From contig NC_134456.1 of NCBI RefSeq assembly GCF_047948215.1, positions 66,614,029 through 66,678,028 on the forward strand: DNA of 64,000 bases. The letters run 5' to 3'. This document shows, in pieces, positions 23,480 to 37,464 of this stretch. Each line of letters opens with the position of its first letter. Position 1 is the first letter of the stretch. The translations under genes were made by a program, and so were the position numbers. The notes beneath the pieces were generated by a model. It was not told the origin of the DNA and did no database searches. It saw only the letters and a list, made by a program, of their open reading frames with translations. The stretch is from Lycorma delicatula. Taxonomy: Eukaryota > Arthropoda > Insecta > Hemiptera > Fulgoridae.

Positions 23480-26400
23480 GCGGATAAGGCACAAAAAGAA
23501 GAAAATTAGTTACGGTCTGGACCTGATTTATATATTTCTTTAAACATTTATAGTAACTTTTGTTCATTTTCATTGGTTCATTTTTTGAATGTCATATGTT
23601 TTATCAATTTAGAATTCACTGTTAGAAGTTTTAATTTAACATTAAAATATTGATACAGCTTTTTCTACTGCATTTACGCTAAATCCATTCCATTTTACGC
23701 GCTTATTTTGTATTCCCATAGTCCGATTTTATATAGCTTTGCTCCTCGATACACGGATACATGAGTATTACACGTGTAGATTATTTCAGTAGATAATTTT
23801 CTAGTTCATTGAACTAAATTTTTTATATTTTTTAGAAACACGAAAAATGAAAAATACGAAATTATCTTCTCTTATTTTATTGATGTTATTTGTTTACTTT
23901 GATTTTTAGGAATACATGTGGTATTTCTTTTATACCACGAGATTTATTGACATTTATCTTATCTCTGAGATTACTTCTTTAGCTGTAGTTAACAACGCAA
24001 TTTGTCCATATGGGTATTTATGACGGATCAATATTATTGTAAAAGTAGCGTAAACTGTTACTTCTAGTACGTTCGTAATTTATTAATTTTAATGAACATT
24101 TTGTATGACCTACATTGTTTGTATTAAGTCGGGATCTATCACATAATAAATAAAGATAAATTTATACATACTTAAAATTCAGTTAATGTCTCAAAATATT
24201 TATCATTGGAAGGAACATTAAAAAAAATCATTATTATTATTATTATATAAAATTTTTCCTCTTAAACTTGCTCGCGTCTTCGTAAACGTATAAGAATATT
24301 TATCACATATTTAGTAACACAAGTAAATTTAAAGATATATGATATGACTGTATTTAAACATTAATATGACTGTAATCAAACCGAATCGTCACTTTATTGC
24401 TTATGACATAAGTACTACAGAACTGATGTCATAAGAGTTTGTGGATAGGTAAAAGTCTAATGTTATAAGGCACGTTAAATTACTCGGATGACATTAACGT
24501 TAACCTTAATGAGTAGTTTTCACATTATTAATATGGTTTCTTAAGTAAATGCAATTCTTATGATTATTATTGAGATTTAACAATATTCAACACAAAAAAT
24601 GAATAAAACAGTAGGTTGTGAAAGAATTATTAATGTTCGAAGTTTTGATGAGATTTGCATAAACTAATTCTGATTTCTATGTGGATAGAAAATAATCATT
24701 TATAGAAATAATTTTTATTGACTATAATTTCTTATTAGACTTTTTTACTCAAATAGTTTACATGTATGGCGTGAAGTTTGTTAATTTTGTTATTTATGTA
24801 ACTAAACATCAAGATGGAGAAAATATTTTATGTATTTTGTAAGTTTTAAGATTAACATTAAATTATGTTTGATTAGTTAACAGTAAAAGTTTACTTGCCC
24901 GTATGAAAATATTAATAATTTTTTATTAGAAGAATAAAACGTTCATATTCTACATTATTATTGTTTAAATTTAATTAAAAGTGCAATCGTCTCTCGAATT
25001 AGATGAGTTTTATGTAATTGTAAAATTGAAATATTCATATTCTTGAATGGAGTAGCTATTAATGAAAATAATAATCTGTGCGCTCATACATTTACTTTTT
25101 TCCGCGTATGTATTATCTAAATTTTTTCGGAGTAAATATGTATGTTCCAGAATGATAAAGGATTCGTTACAAAGAAGAAGCAGTGCAAACTAGAAAAAAG
25201 GATTTTAAACTATCAGATTTCAAGCAATTATTTCTTTATAAGAATATTACTACATTATAAAAAGCCGAAGTTTTAACTTTTAAAAATAATTAATTGGACT
25301 AAGCGTTCCTAGAACTAAAAAATTAATTGAACTAAGCGTTTATACTTAAATTTACTACTCAGGACTAATACCTTCGCAAATTACAAAAGGCGGCCATGTT
25401 TATTATTAAATCCGTTATATCTCCATAAATATTATTTTTATCAAAATTTATGTTATTTGATAAAATACTAAGCCTCTACTTTTGAAAAAAATGAGAATTA
25501 AAACTTTAAGTTATTAATTTTTAACCCAGACGCTTAACCGACTATTAATGTGATTCGTCTATCCGAACTTGAGATATAATTTTTATATAAAAATAACAAA
25601 ATGGCGGACCGTGGGAGAACGAAGGAGAAATTGCCATTTTTTCCTAAGGATATTTTTGTTTAGTTTTGCAAGTAGAATCCGAAAAAGTATAGCCAGCTCA
25701 CCATTTTAAAAATATTCTGTATATATAATTGTACAATAATTTACATTACCGTTAATACTCTCCTGTTTATAACCATCAGTATATGTCAACTAATTTGATA
25801 ACGCGTTTATTGTTCTTCATAACGCGTATTTGTTTCTCAAAATTGTAATATTATAGAGTATACATTATTATAATGTATACGTTTATTAAATAATCAGCAT
25901 ATTATGCAATTCTGTTAATAGATAACCATATTCGAATCATTGCTTATTTTTGTTTCGTTGAAAATATTAAAAAAAAGATTGAAATCTATTATAAAATATC
26001 TTGTTTACACAAACTCATTTTAATATATTAGTTTCCGTGGACATACATTGTTATTAATTGTGAAAATTACTAAAAACCAAAATATATAAAATCATAAATA
26101 ATAGAAAATAATAAAAATCAAGAAAAAAATGTAAAAAAGTGCAACACTGATTTTTATTGTTAAATTTAAACAAAAGCGGGCCAGTGGATGTTCATGATAT
26201 TTTTCACATGATACAAAATTCACTTATTATTCATAAAAGTAACTGTAAGATGGTGTAATCCTGTTATGACTGTGTAAATAAATAAATAAATGATAAAGGA
26301 TATTTCGATTCTTCTTTTTTCCTTGAACGCTGAGATATTTCTCTTTTAAGCATTTGTTAATATATGCTTTTTACCCTGTTTAGCTTTATAGAAAAATCAG

Positions 26401-28439
26401 CATCTATAGGATAATATGATGATTTTTTTTTAAACAAGAAAAATTAACATTTTCCTGTATTTAAAATTTTGGTGATATTTTGTTGTTATTGTATTTTAAT
26501 TACAAAATTCTTCTTAATACTTGTAGAAGAAAACAATTTTTTTTTTTTTAATTTTAGTGGTTTTTTAAAGTTGTTTATATTCTTTTAAATTTGATTTTAT
26601 TATAATCAGTTTTAATAATTACATTCCACATTAATGCAATTTTTAGAGATTAGGAGGAGAATAGGGTATTTGGGACACCTGATAAGATAGATTCATTCAA
26701 AAATTATTTCGAAACAACTTTATTTGTAAAACTAATCTATAGATCATTTTTATTTTGTAAAATATGTAAGTATGTATGAGTATAACTTAAAAGGGATTTT
26801 CATATTTATTTTTTTATAATGTATAATAATAAGTGAACAAGGCTAAATATTAAAATAAAATTTACAATATTGGATAGCGCAGACCCTATATGTTCTGAAA
26901 TTGAACTTGCATTAGCAATCATACATTTGTTTTAAAAAATATGTTTTATACTCGTATTATTTTATTGTATTTTTAATATACAAGTAAGTAGAAATATGAA
27001 AATCTACGATATAACTTTGTAATGTGCTGTATTATGAATAAATAATTTTATTTGCCTTTACATTCTTGAATAATAAGCTCAGTTGTCCTTATATGTTACT
27101 TATTATAATAATAATTAATACATTATTTGCTTCTGGCTAGCAGTACTGCCAGCCGTTAGATAGTTACGGTAATTCTGCATAGACTACTTTATTATTAAGA
27201 TACAACGCAACACGATGACGACACAATTTTATTATTGTCCATGCTATTATTATTTGTTTATTTTAATCGGTCCTTGATAGTGCATCTTCTACTTAAAAAA
27301 TACACACGTTTTCTTCATTCCATTCATCTTCTCGTTATAAATCCTTTGATATGGAAATCTGCTGTACGTATATAAATTTTGATTAAATCTGTTAAGTTCA
27401 TATCCTATTCATATTGTTTTCCCCTTTTCAGTCATAATACTAGTACGAAGAGATATTTGACGGTTTTTTTTCATTATTTCTTCCCACGTGAATTCTCATT
27501 TTTATCAAATAATTTTTATTTAAAAGTGTAATATTTAATCTAAAAATATCTGTCAAGAAAATGTGCGATCGTAACATGCCCCATATTATAGTGAGAAAAT
27601 TAGAAAAAATTAATATGTTTTATTAAGATATTTTAATTATTCTCTTACAATTTGTTCGTTTTTATTTTTAAAAATTTATTTATTCCCATTTATAATGTTA
27701 ATATACTGTTTAATGTTTTCATAAATGTCAAATTTGAATTGACATAAGTTTATGAAAATCATGTTTACATTAATTAACTTTACAAAAATTAAAATTATAA
27801 CAAATGAAAAAAATTGTATAGTATGAATAATATTTAATAGCCGAAAATAATAAAACGTAATTTGTTAATAAAAATGTAAGCCACAATCTGTATCATCTGG
27901 TGATGTTAAGTTATTAATAATTTTAAACAATCAGGTAATGGAATTAAAAAGTATATATATATACTTTACTTGCAATCTTGTAATCATTTCGATTAAAAAT
28001 TGTGCAGAGCATTCCTCTCCACAAATGACCATGGCATTTTCGAGATAGTGTGTGAAACGCATTAAATTTCTAATATTTTTTATTTCATTGATAATCATTC
28101 ATTCCATAACAGATATATGCGGTTGTACTATTTGTAACAGGTTTTCTTAAGTGATTCGGTAGGTTACGGTAAATAATATTATATTTAACGTATAAGCACA
28201 GATAAACTGCTGCTGAAAGTTTTGAGTTATCTTGCCATTGACAACTCAAGGTTGTCAGAATTCGTAGTAATTATTGTAATTTCTTAGTAGACGTGATGTT
28301 TTATGAAATTGGCTAAATTTATATTAATTCATAAATTTTTGTTATTGCTTAAACGGACATGACTCGTAATTTAAATGACTGTAAGCGTAAGATGTAAAAT
28401 TTGAATCACTTGAAAAAACTGCACGGTATTACAAAAAAA
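23480..28439. other. Mostly A/T-rich; one possible repeat at 25.3-25.7 kb
   Basis: No coding sequence is recognised. The part from about 25280 to 25730 contains two short related words (AATTAATTGGACTAAGCGTT and AATTAATTGAACTAAGCGTT) and G/C-richer words (AAAATGGCGGACCGTGGGAG), the style of an interspersed repeat, but the window has no second copy of the whole. A 20-bp A/T palindrome lies near 27947-27966. The rest is filler. Confidence 0.45.
25858..25880. repeat. Short perfect hairpin, 11-bp arms
   Basis: GTATACATTAT and its reverse complement surround a single T. Being A/T-rich, it could arise by chance. Confidence 0.7.
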
Positions 28440-29560
28440 CAATAAATATGTCATCCACAAATTCAAAGGAAATTAGGGTCTGAAGTGGTTTTCTGTTACT
28501 TCCCTCACTGAGCCAGATAAACGAATCATCTCCATTGGGGTTCTGGCTGAACAGATTGCAGTACTACTGGGTATTTCCATGTACCACGTAATTTCGGAGA
28601 CAAATAGGGTGGTTCCATTCAGCATTAAGTACCTATTTACGAGTGGGTCTTCAATTTCTGGGTGCAGCAGTTTTTTATTGCATAGCTATAAAAAAAAAAC
28701 AAAAATGGTGAATTCAGAATCACTGATCAGTTATGAGCTCTTTTCCAGTAATTAAAAGTGTTCTTATCTCCATATGTAGTGATGAAAAATATGGTCATTA
28801 GCTGCCCAGGAGTCGCCGTCCGTCAATTCACTGTGCATATACTCAAGCAATTCATTACACATACTCAAGCATCACTTTGTCTTCTTACCGCAACACACGT
28901 AGCTTTTTCTGATTTCTTATCCAGATAGGAGTGGCAAGAAATTAACGAGCTGATATACCCGCTCACCGAATTTTCGAGAGTAATTTTGCGCATTGTGATT
29001 AAACATACTTTGTCAAAAGTCGACCGAAGGAAATTTAGCATAATGAGAGAATGATAATTGTCGATAATCAGCTGTGTAATATTAAATCTGATGTATTGCA
29101 TTGGAAGTCACCAGTGCAAGACAATCGTCGTGAAAAAGTTGTCCTTTGTCGTGTTTGGGTCAATAGATTAATGCTTGGTTATCTCATGTCATTTTTTGAT
29201 GCTCGGTGTATAACTGCCGTCTAATTATTACTTTCTACTTGATGTGTATTTTAATTCGGTATTGTGTAGTAGCTTTTTACTGGTACCCAGACTTAATGTT
29301 GTTTTTGAAGATTATCTGGTCGAATTATGTGGAGGGATATTGAAGTTTCTACCTTGTTGGGTTGTTTGTCCCATACTTTGATTTCTAGGATGTTAAGTCC
29401 TTTTCAGCACCTTTTTCGTTATTTTTGATACGCTTCTTAGCAATTCCCACTTTGTACGAGAATGTATAATCCAGCTAAGTCTACATTCTTGGTGTCATCT
29501 GTAGGAGAAAGGAACCTATGGACTCTTATATGCACGGGACTTTGTACTCGTTATCAAAAT
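28440..29560. other. Unclassified, less A/T-biased stretch
   Basis: Composition is more balanced than the neighbours (for example TCACTGAGCCAGATAAACG, AGCTGCCCAGGAGTCGCC, AGTCGACCGAAGGAAATT). Frames are broken: the longest is about 78 codons on the minus strand (28865-29101). No domain is recognised on either strand. The pattern fits a decayed transposon or an untranslated region; I cannot choose. Confidence 0.4.
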
Positions 29561-31383
29561 AAAAAAAAATATTCCATACATCATCATTCAAAGTTCTGAT
29601 TTGTAGACGATATAAGATACATCTTCACTTTTATACCACTGGTACTGACTGTATTATAATTTGTAGGAAAATAATTCAAGACTTTTTAAAAATAAAACAA
29701 AAATTATTGTTTAGTGAAAAGTTTAATGTAATAATGTGTCATACAATTATGTTATAGTAATATAAATTCAATAATAATAATAATAACACTAAATTACATT
29801 TATGAGGTGGTGTTTTTTAAAAATATGTGACCGAAGTTAAATTTTGTTCAATACGATTCCAAATCTTACCAGTAAAACAAAAATTTAAATAGCCAACAGT
29901 TGTTAGACAAAGAGCAAACATTTTTAAGCTCTTCTATATATGAAATAATTGTGATTACAAGAAATTAAATAATATTCATTGAAGAGTATGTTATTCAAGA
30001 ATGAAAATTGTTATTACTCTACCGATATATTTTCATGGGATAATTTTCGATTCTTTTAATTTTATGATATTCATTTTATTTTAAGCGTACAATTATAATA
30101 CGCTTAATACTTACGATTACAATTAGTTGTAAATTAATTTAAAATATAAAATACATTAATAATATACAACAAGCGGTTGTATAATATTCGGGAACTACAT
30201 TCATTTTATGTTCATTAAAATTTAAAGTTTTGAATTTTATAACTAGTTTATGTTTAGCTACTACTTAATCTAATTTAGAAATATAGGCAAAATAAAATTA
30301 ATTATTACGATAAATGGCGACATAGAAAATAACGCGGGACCATTACAATCATATTGAGTCTTAAGCCTACTTAATTGAGTTCATTTGAGTGCAAAAAAAC
30401 TATGTTTTACGTTATTTGCAATTAAATTTGGTAGTACTAAGCAGCTTACATATGTTATTAGAATATTATTAGTAGCTACCTTAGGAATAATATATGAATA
30501 TATAGAAGAACAGACACACACATCATTCCCGATGTGATTTAGGAAATGTAAATTATTTACTGATCTGAACAATCTATTTAAGGGTTGATTTATTACTAAT
30601 TGAAGTCATCCATAAATAATAAAAAAATTAAAAAAAAGTACTTACGGATATATTATTATTTTTTTTAATTTAAAGTGCTGCCAACACTTGAGATATCACA
30701 TCATTTTATCATAATTGGGCAGTTTTTATTCTGCCATAGTTTAAATTGCTAGTTTTAGTGTAAATATAATAATGGCATACGATTAGTAGCGATTTATATA
30801 TAATTATTTTCTTTCCTTTCTTTGTGGAATAAGCAGTACAGGATTGCTGTTAAAATCACTTCGGAGGACGACTACTTCTATCCATCCGTTTAAGCTTAAA
30901 ATTTAATTAAATTTATTGAGGTAATTTCTGCTTGATTTTCTTTTAAATGATGTTATATTTTTCCTGATGATAATTTTTCCAATATTTTTGCGGCAGTAAA
31001 TTCTTTTATAGCTGCATTTATTATTTTTCGTGTATCTCTTTCATGCAGACATTGCTTGGGTCGTCTTTCTTAGAATATTGCCAACATTTTATAAAAACAG
31101 CACATTTCTAATTATTCCAAAGCTACAATAATGCAGTTAGACTAAGGTCTGAGAATCTCAATAGTCCTTTTTGTATATAGTTTGGTTGGGTTGGTAATTC
31201 ACTAAAGTGAAAGATTTCTGGATTTATATTGAACTTAAAAAACGTTTTAATATAAAAAATTAAGCATAAATATAATATAAATGTACTTACTTACTTCGAT
31301 GAATGTAATCTTAATCTATAAAATACGGAAATCTAACTGTGAAAACAGAACTTCTTGCTACAAATTGCATTCTAACGTATTTG

Positions 31384-31424
31384 TTTTATTTCAAATAAAA
31401 TACTTTATTTTATTTGAAATAAAA
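31384..31424. repeat. Perfect hairpin, 19-bp arms, 3-nt loop
   Basis: TTTTATTTCAAATAAAATA and its reverse complement enclose CTT. The sequence is A/T-rich, and the arm itself contains a smaller palindrome (ATTTCAAAT-type), so it can fold in two ways. Confidence 0.85.
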
Positions 31425-32199
31425 CCGTTTGGGAGAATATAGAGTCACCAACACTTATCTGTTCCTTGCTAATTTTAAAATTTCGTTTAAAATTCCATTA
31501 TTGTTTCCTTTTGTTGCTATTTCAATACATTAAAGTTAATTTTAAACCAAACGGAACAACTTTCAACGAATATAGTTGTCGTACATTTTTCTAGGTTTTA
31601 GTTGGGTTTGCGTTCTAGTAAGAATCCTAAACCGCTCTAAACAACTTTACTTTACGTCAGAGTAAATAAATTAGTTTAAAATATTTTGATAAACAGTGAA
31701 TAATAATAAAAAAAAGTTATTAACTTTTAAGTGAGGTTTTAGTAAGGTTTTAAAATAAACGAAAAATAAATAAAAAAATGTTTAATAATGATTTTTTAAA
31801 TTGTAAACAACTGGATAGTGCACATTTATCAATGACGGACATAAATTAAGACAGTTATAGGAAAATTACCTCAGTAACCTTCAAATGTGATATATAACGT
31901 AATAATAAATGTTTTAATGAAAAATATTGTCGGCTTTATGCCAAATTTCACACTTCTTTTATGTTCTTCGTCGTATAGTAAATACTAATTAATAGCAGAT
32001 ATTGATTTCTGTACTCTGAAAGTATAATTTCATTATTAACTGTTCATTCCAGCACATATAATTAGATATGAGAGAAAAATATAATAAATTAAGTTTAATG
32101 TAATATTTATTTATTTTATATTCGCGGAAGTGTAGTAATATTTATTGGGATTATAAAACCTTCATGAATATTTTCTCATATTCCATATGCGAAACGGTC

Positions 32200-32256
32200 T
32201 TCGATGGAAACATCCATCGAATTATTAATTTTAACAGAAATATTAATTTCTGTTAA
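32200..32256. repeat. Two neighbouring perfect hairpins
   Basis: The first has 8-bp arms TTCGATGG and its complement (32200-32207 and 32214-32221). The second has 11-bp arms TTAACAGAAAT and its complement (32231-32241 and 32246-32256). Only 9 bases separate them. A similar pairing of hairpins is found at 39957-40010. Confidence 0.75.
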
Positions 32257-34752
32257 TATTCTATTTAGTCCCTTATTAATGTCATTTAAATGTTGACATC
32301 ATGATGTAATAAAAAAATAATTTAATTGTTTTACTCAAGAAATAATTATAATAAAACGATAAAGTTCTTAAAAAAATTATGCATCTTTTTCAAATTCCGG
32401 ATAAATCTAAGTAATTTAAAAGTTAAAATACTCTAATAAAGCTACAAAAAAAAAAAAGAAGAAAATAATTAGAATCTATTCATCTTTCTTTTTCTATATA
32501 TTTCTATAAAATAAACCTTATCTTTAATAAACCGATAGAATCTTTGGGTAACATTTCCCATTACACATTAAAAACCCTAATCTAGTCATCATTCTTTTCT
32601 AAAATACTACTTTTTCGAAATGGGTGGATTACATCTTAACTCTTAGTTAATCATTGATAATTTTTGTCATTATGTTCAGAGAAAAATTCCAAATTTTTAA
32701 GTATATTTGAACCTTATAAATTTGAAAAATTGAATAAGTATATTCTTAATATTTCAATTTCTTTCCTGATATAACATCTCTTATTTTGACGTCCGATTTA
32801 AAAAAAAATTATGAAGTAATAAATTGCTGAGATATCTAATTTACCGCGCGAAATTTAATGATTGTAGATAATACGTTTCTGTTATGAAAAGTCTAATATA
32901 GCATGCGTGTTCGCGTATTTTCTAACTAATTTTATAAATTTCTGGACAAATACGAAGCGTGAAAGTGTTTCAAATAAAATTTTTATTATTATGTTGTTTA
33001 AAGTTTACGTTTAATAAGAAAACAAAATTGATAAAACGAAATGTGTAATCATTAGCAACCTAAATTCATATTCCAGGTACTGAAGTAAGAAATATACATT
33101 TTTACTAGTATTAGGCTATTGATTTTAAACTTACATCCTGGTATCAATTTGACGAATCATTAATTAGGGTCAATTTTTTTTTCATTGAACAAATTGATAA
33201 TAAGATTATACCGGAAAGTTGAAGTAGTCTGTAGCATGAGTCATTATTTTATACAATAAAAAGACGTTACATGTAAATAATAATAATTCATATACAATTT
33301 TAGAAACCTATTATGTTATTTATTAGCATGAGCTTTAAACTTTCCGCGTTTTTCAATACAGAAAAAACTGCACAAAAATTCATGGCCGTTTATCATTTGT
33401 TTCTTAGATGAAGTATTGAAATACAAATTAGTAGGAAATTATGAATATTATGTTAGGATTTACTATAAGTATAAAGTGACCGCATAAAATACATTTTATT
33501 TATTATGGCCTTCTAGATTAAATAATATATAATACCATGAAAGGGTATTATGTTTTCTGTAATAAGTTTATTACAGTGTTTTTTTTACCCTACTTTTCAT
33601 CATATTCTATGAAATGTAGTTTATTATTATTTATTTACTGTTAACATAAGTTTACACCACAAACACACAGAACAACACATAAAAAATACTGTTAGTCATA
33701 AATTATCTTGTACAATGCCAGCAACTTATAAAAAAACTACTAATAAAAGATATTTAAAATTATTTATACATTGGTTTAAGTAAATGTACCGGACTTAATC
33801 CCATAATACTTGTCAATTGAACTGACTTATTTGTCGTTAGAATAATTAAATAAAACAACATACCGACATTTATTTTTAGATTCGATTCATGTATTGGGCT
33901 TGGAATTACTTATCGGTTACGTAGATTTTCATCTATCACCTATTCAACAGCTGAGATTTATGGGTAATCTTCCGTTATAAAATACATTACTTAAAAGGCG
34001 AAACTTGTGTAGAAGGTTTATTTTTTTTTTGTATAAGCAGTTACTACTAAAACAAATAAATAAATGCAATCTATAACATAGTTTTATTAGTTACGTAAAT
34101 TTACCATTCGTTTTTACCGAAGTCAAATCCAGACCAATTAATACCATTTCACAATAATAATTTTCATCGTGTTGCCTTTTTGTTACTAGTATTTTCTTCA
34201 TTTTAATATAATCCACCACCATTTAAAATGTAATTTTATTTTTCTCATAAAAGTTCTTTTTTTATTCTATAAGAATTTTAATAAGATTCTCGTGTATCTC
34301 TTATATTACTACTGTATCCAGTTAAATTTTTCTCTGAACCACATTACTTACATTAAATTACTGCCTTAGATCATTCAATCACTACACAATCCTTTATAAT
34401 CTTATTTTCAACCATTATTATCCTCTATTATGAAATCATCTGCACTTTCATTTTTTTATTTTTTAACATGTATGAATGTTGTGTATGTCTTTTAATTAAA
34501 AGTAGGTTATCAAAGATGCTTGCATTGATTTTTTTAATTTGTTTTACCTCTCATGATTCATGAAATTTACTAACGACTTTTAAAAATAAATATAAAATCT
34601 TAAAAAAATATTTAAATAAAAAATGAAATATTTAAAAAAATATTTTGTATAAATTTATAAAATTAAATATACTCGTATAATAAAAATGTTTTACATTGAA
34701 AGTTGTTAAGTTCAACTGGAATTATCAGTGTTCTTCTATACGAAGTATTTTA

Positions 34753-35252
34753 GTTCCTCAGCGCTCTGTTCCGGGGCTGTTCTGTATTCATTTTTCACAT
34801 CCATCTCCGGATTACGGAGGAGGATGAATTACATCATTTGCAGACGCCATGGCAATCCTAGCTGATGATGAAGATCCAAATGAAGCCTCAACTAAACTAC
34901 AATCAGAGTTAGACGAGATCGGCATATGGCTGACGAAATGGAAAATGAGATTGAATCAGATCAAATCGAGCCATGTGACATTTACGATGAGAAGGGGTGA
35001 TTGTCCACGAATCCACCTGAAAGGCGTCTACATCCCTCACACGAATCTTGTACGGTACCTTGGATTACATTTGGATCATCGCCTGACATGAAGGGCCATA
35101 TGGTAGAAAAGAGAAAACAGCTTAACATCAAGTATAGGGAACTAAACTGATTGTTGGCAGAAACTCAACAGTTGTTTATATCTGATAAACTGTTGATCTG
35201 CAGAGTTATCTTTAAATCTATCTGTACGTACTGGCTCCAGCTGTGGGATATG
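34753..35252 (+). pseudogene. Jockey-like LINE reverse transcriptase fragment
   Basis: The main frame begins VPQRSVPG (the family's G-V-P-Q-G-S box) at 34753, has a TGA stop at 34825-34827, and continues through FADAMAILADDEDPNEAS to YLGLHLDHRLT at about 35090. The catalytic F-A-D-D box reads FADA, so the second active-site Asp is lost. A frame change follows. From 35100 the thumb-like part reads KRKQLNIKYRELN, then a TGA where Trp is expected, and CTYWLQLW near 35250. Near 34770-34800 a different frame gives LYSFFTS, showing small indels there too. Everything upstream of the RT motif B region and the 3' end is missing, and both edges are abrupt. The assignment to a jockey-type element is confident; it is inactive. 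Confidence 0.9.
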
Positions 35253-37464
35253 ATTATTATACTCGTACAATCAGTTATATATTATAAAGTTAACACTAGT
35301 AAAACGATAATATAATAATAAAATAAAGTTCTTAAGAAGGTACCTTTTTTGTTTAAAAAAATAATTATATAAACAAAATTATTAAAACAATTAATCATCA
35401 AAATAACTGATTACAAAGAAAAACCAGTAATATTTCATATTAATAATTAAACAGAATATATCAAGAGAACTATCATAAAATACAATAGACAGAATTATAA
35501 AATGAATAATTTAAAAAAAAAAAACCACACACGCAATAAGCAAAATGCAGCTCCATTCAGATTGTGAAAAATTATCATTATTCATTTGTAAATATTAAAC
35601 TTATTTTGTACTGGGGCTTCATATTAAAAAGCAAATGTGTGAAAAAGATTTAAATAAAAATTCTAATGAAATGACGTGAGTGTAATAGTAAATTTTATTA
35701 TCGAGTGGGAAATTAGGCTCTTTGTAGCGCTGGAATGTGAAATATGGATTATATTTATAATTAAATTTCCATTCCAATTTTGTTTGTATTGGGCGAAAAT
35801 ACTATTAAAATGTCATGCTGAACGTCGTTTTGCTTTAATAATATATTTCGAAGGAATGATAATGACTAAAAAAACTAATCTTGTACGTAGACTATGAAAT
35901 TTTTATTTCAAAAGTCTTTTGGCTAAACTATATATTCATGAAACGTATCATGCATGAGATATACCCATGAAATAACTTTTTTCTCCGAAAAAATATAATC
36001 AAATTATTAAAATCTATACATTTGGTTTTAAGGTATTTTCTTAAGTAACGCATACGAAGTTAGTATTGTAGTGTTGAATTTCGAACCTTACCCTATTTAC
36101 CGTATTTAAAATGTTATATTTTAAAATACATGCTGACTTTAAATAATTCAATAAAGTGTTCGTAAAGACTTTTTTTATAATTTTTCGATGTAGAAAATTT
36201 AGCCATTAGAAGTAAATAATTTGTGTTTTTTTTTTGGCATCGATTGCTTTGGTCATTTTACTCTATGAAAATGAAAATTGCAATGTGTGCGACCAGCGTT
36301 TTCTAGTTTTGTAGTTAATTTAGTTTTCTCCTTTCCCCTTTTTTAATCTAAATGATGTATTATTTATTTATTTTTAATATATGGATTGAAATTATTTATT
36401 TATTTACTACTTTAACGCGAGATTCATTACTTGTAAAACAATTCTTTTTTGTTGTAATAATCGTGTACTAGAGCACTGTCTTCGGAATAATTGGTTTCTG
36501 ATCGATCAAGACCATATAACGTAATTATGTTGAAGGAATCTTCTATGATTGTTCAGTCTCCATAAAAGAAAAATTATGCGTTAGTATTTATAAATTACAA
36601 CAAACTGTGTTAAAACTGTCATGTTACTATTTTTATTATTAGTAATGTAATTGATATGAAACTCTTTATAAAATACATAAATTTTTATTACACAATAAAT
36701 TGTTTATAACAAGTATTAAATATATTCATTAGCATTATTAGTACATAAATAGAATGTAGAAATATTTACACTGTTTTTAAAATATGGTATTATTATTTTT
36801 ATGAAAGGTCACAATAAAATTTGGAAACTTATCACGAACTTGTGCGCTTCACTGTGGGAATTTAATTCGGAGCGCACGACTTCAAATTAATAAGCCATTC
36901 TTACAGAATCGCATTCTATATATAACACTGTCATTCATTCAAAAAAGCTATGTTCCAAACGTTACGGAACGAATGTGATTTATTTTCATAATTTTTTCAT
37001 TAAAAAGTAAGTTTTTACTTTTTTTTACAGAAATTGGATTATTTAAAAAAAAAAAAAATAAACTGACAGATAATTTGAATTAATGATTATCTAGTTTAAA
37101 AAAATTCCATTTTACTTCATTTTTTATAAGTACAACTACACTAACTACTGCCTCACTTCTAGATATTTAATCAGTATATAATGTCATAACTGCCGTAACG
37201 CAAGGTAATAACATCTCATGACAACGAGTTATGCGGAACAATATTATTATATTTTGTACAGTTCACGAACTTCAAAATCCTCTTTTTAACTCCCATCGTC
37301 CTGATGTACTAATCTTTTCAATAGGGTACAGCTGAAGGGGAATCAAATTTAAAAATAAATTTTAGTACTGTAATCAATTTCTGTTTTATTTTATATAGCT
37401 TTATAATTTAGATTTTATTTATGTATTTAGATTTATAATTAGTTAATTTTTTCTTTTATTTTTT
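35253..37464. other. A/T-rich stretch, no gene seen
   Basis: No domain is recognised. The frame at 35676-35897 has no motif and A/T-driven composition. A 7-bp G/C-rich inverted repeat (GTGCGCT and AGCGCAC) is spaced about 22 bases apart near 36841-36876. Confidence 0.5.

Larger units (their letters stand above)
29561..34752. other. A/T-rich stretch, no gene seen
   Basis: About 5.2 kb in which I recognise no domain, RNA gene or repeat copy. Only the hairpins at 31384-31424 and 32200-32256 stand out. Confidence 0.5.
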
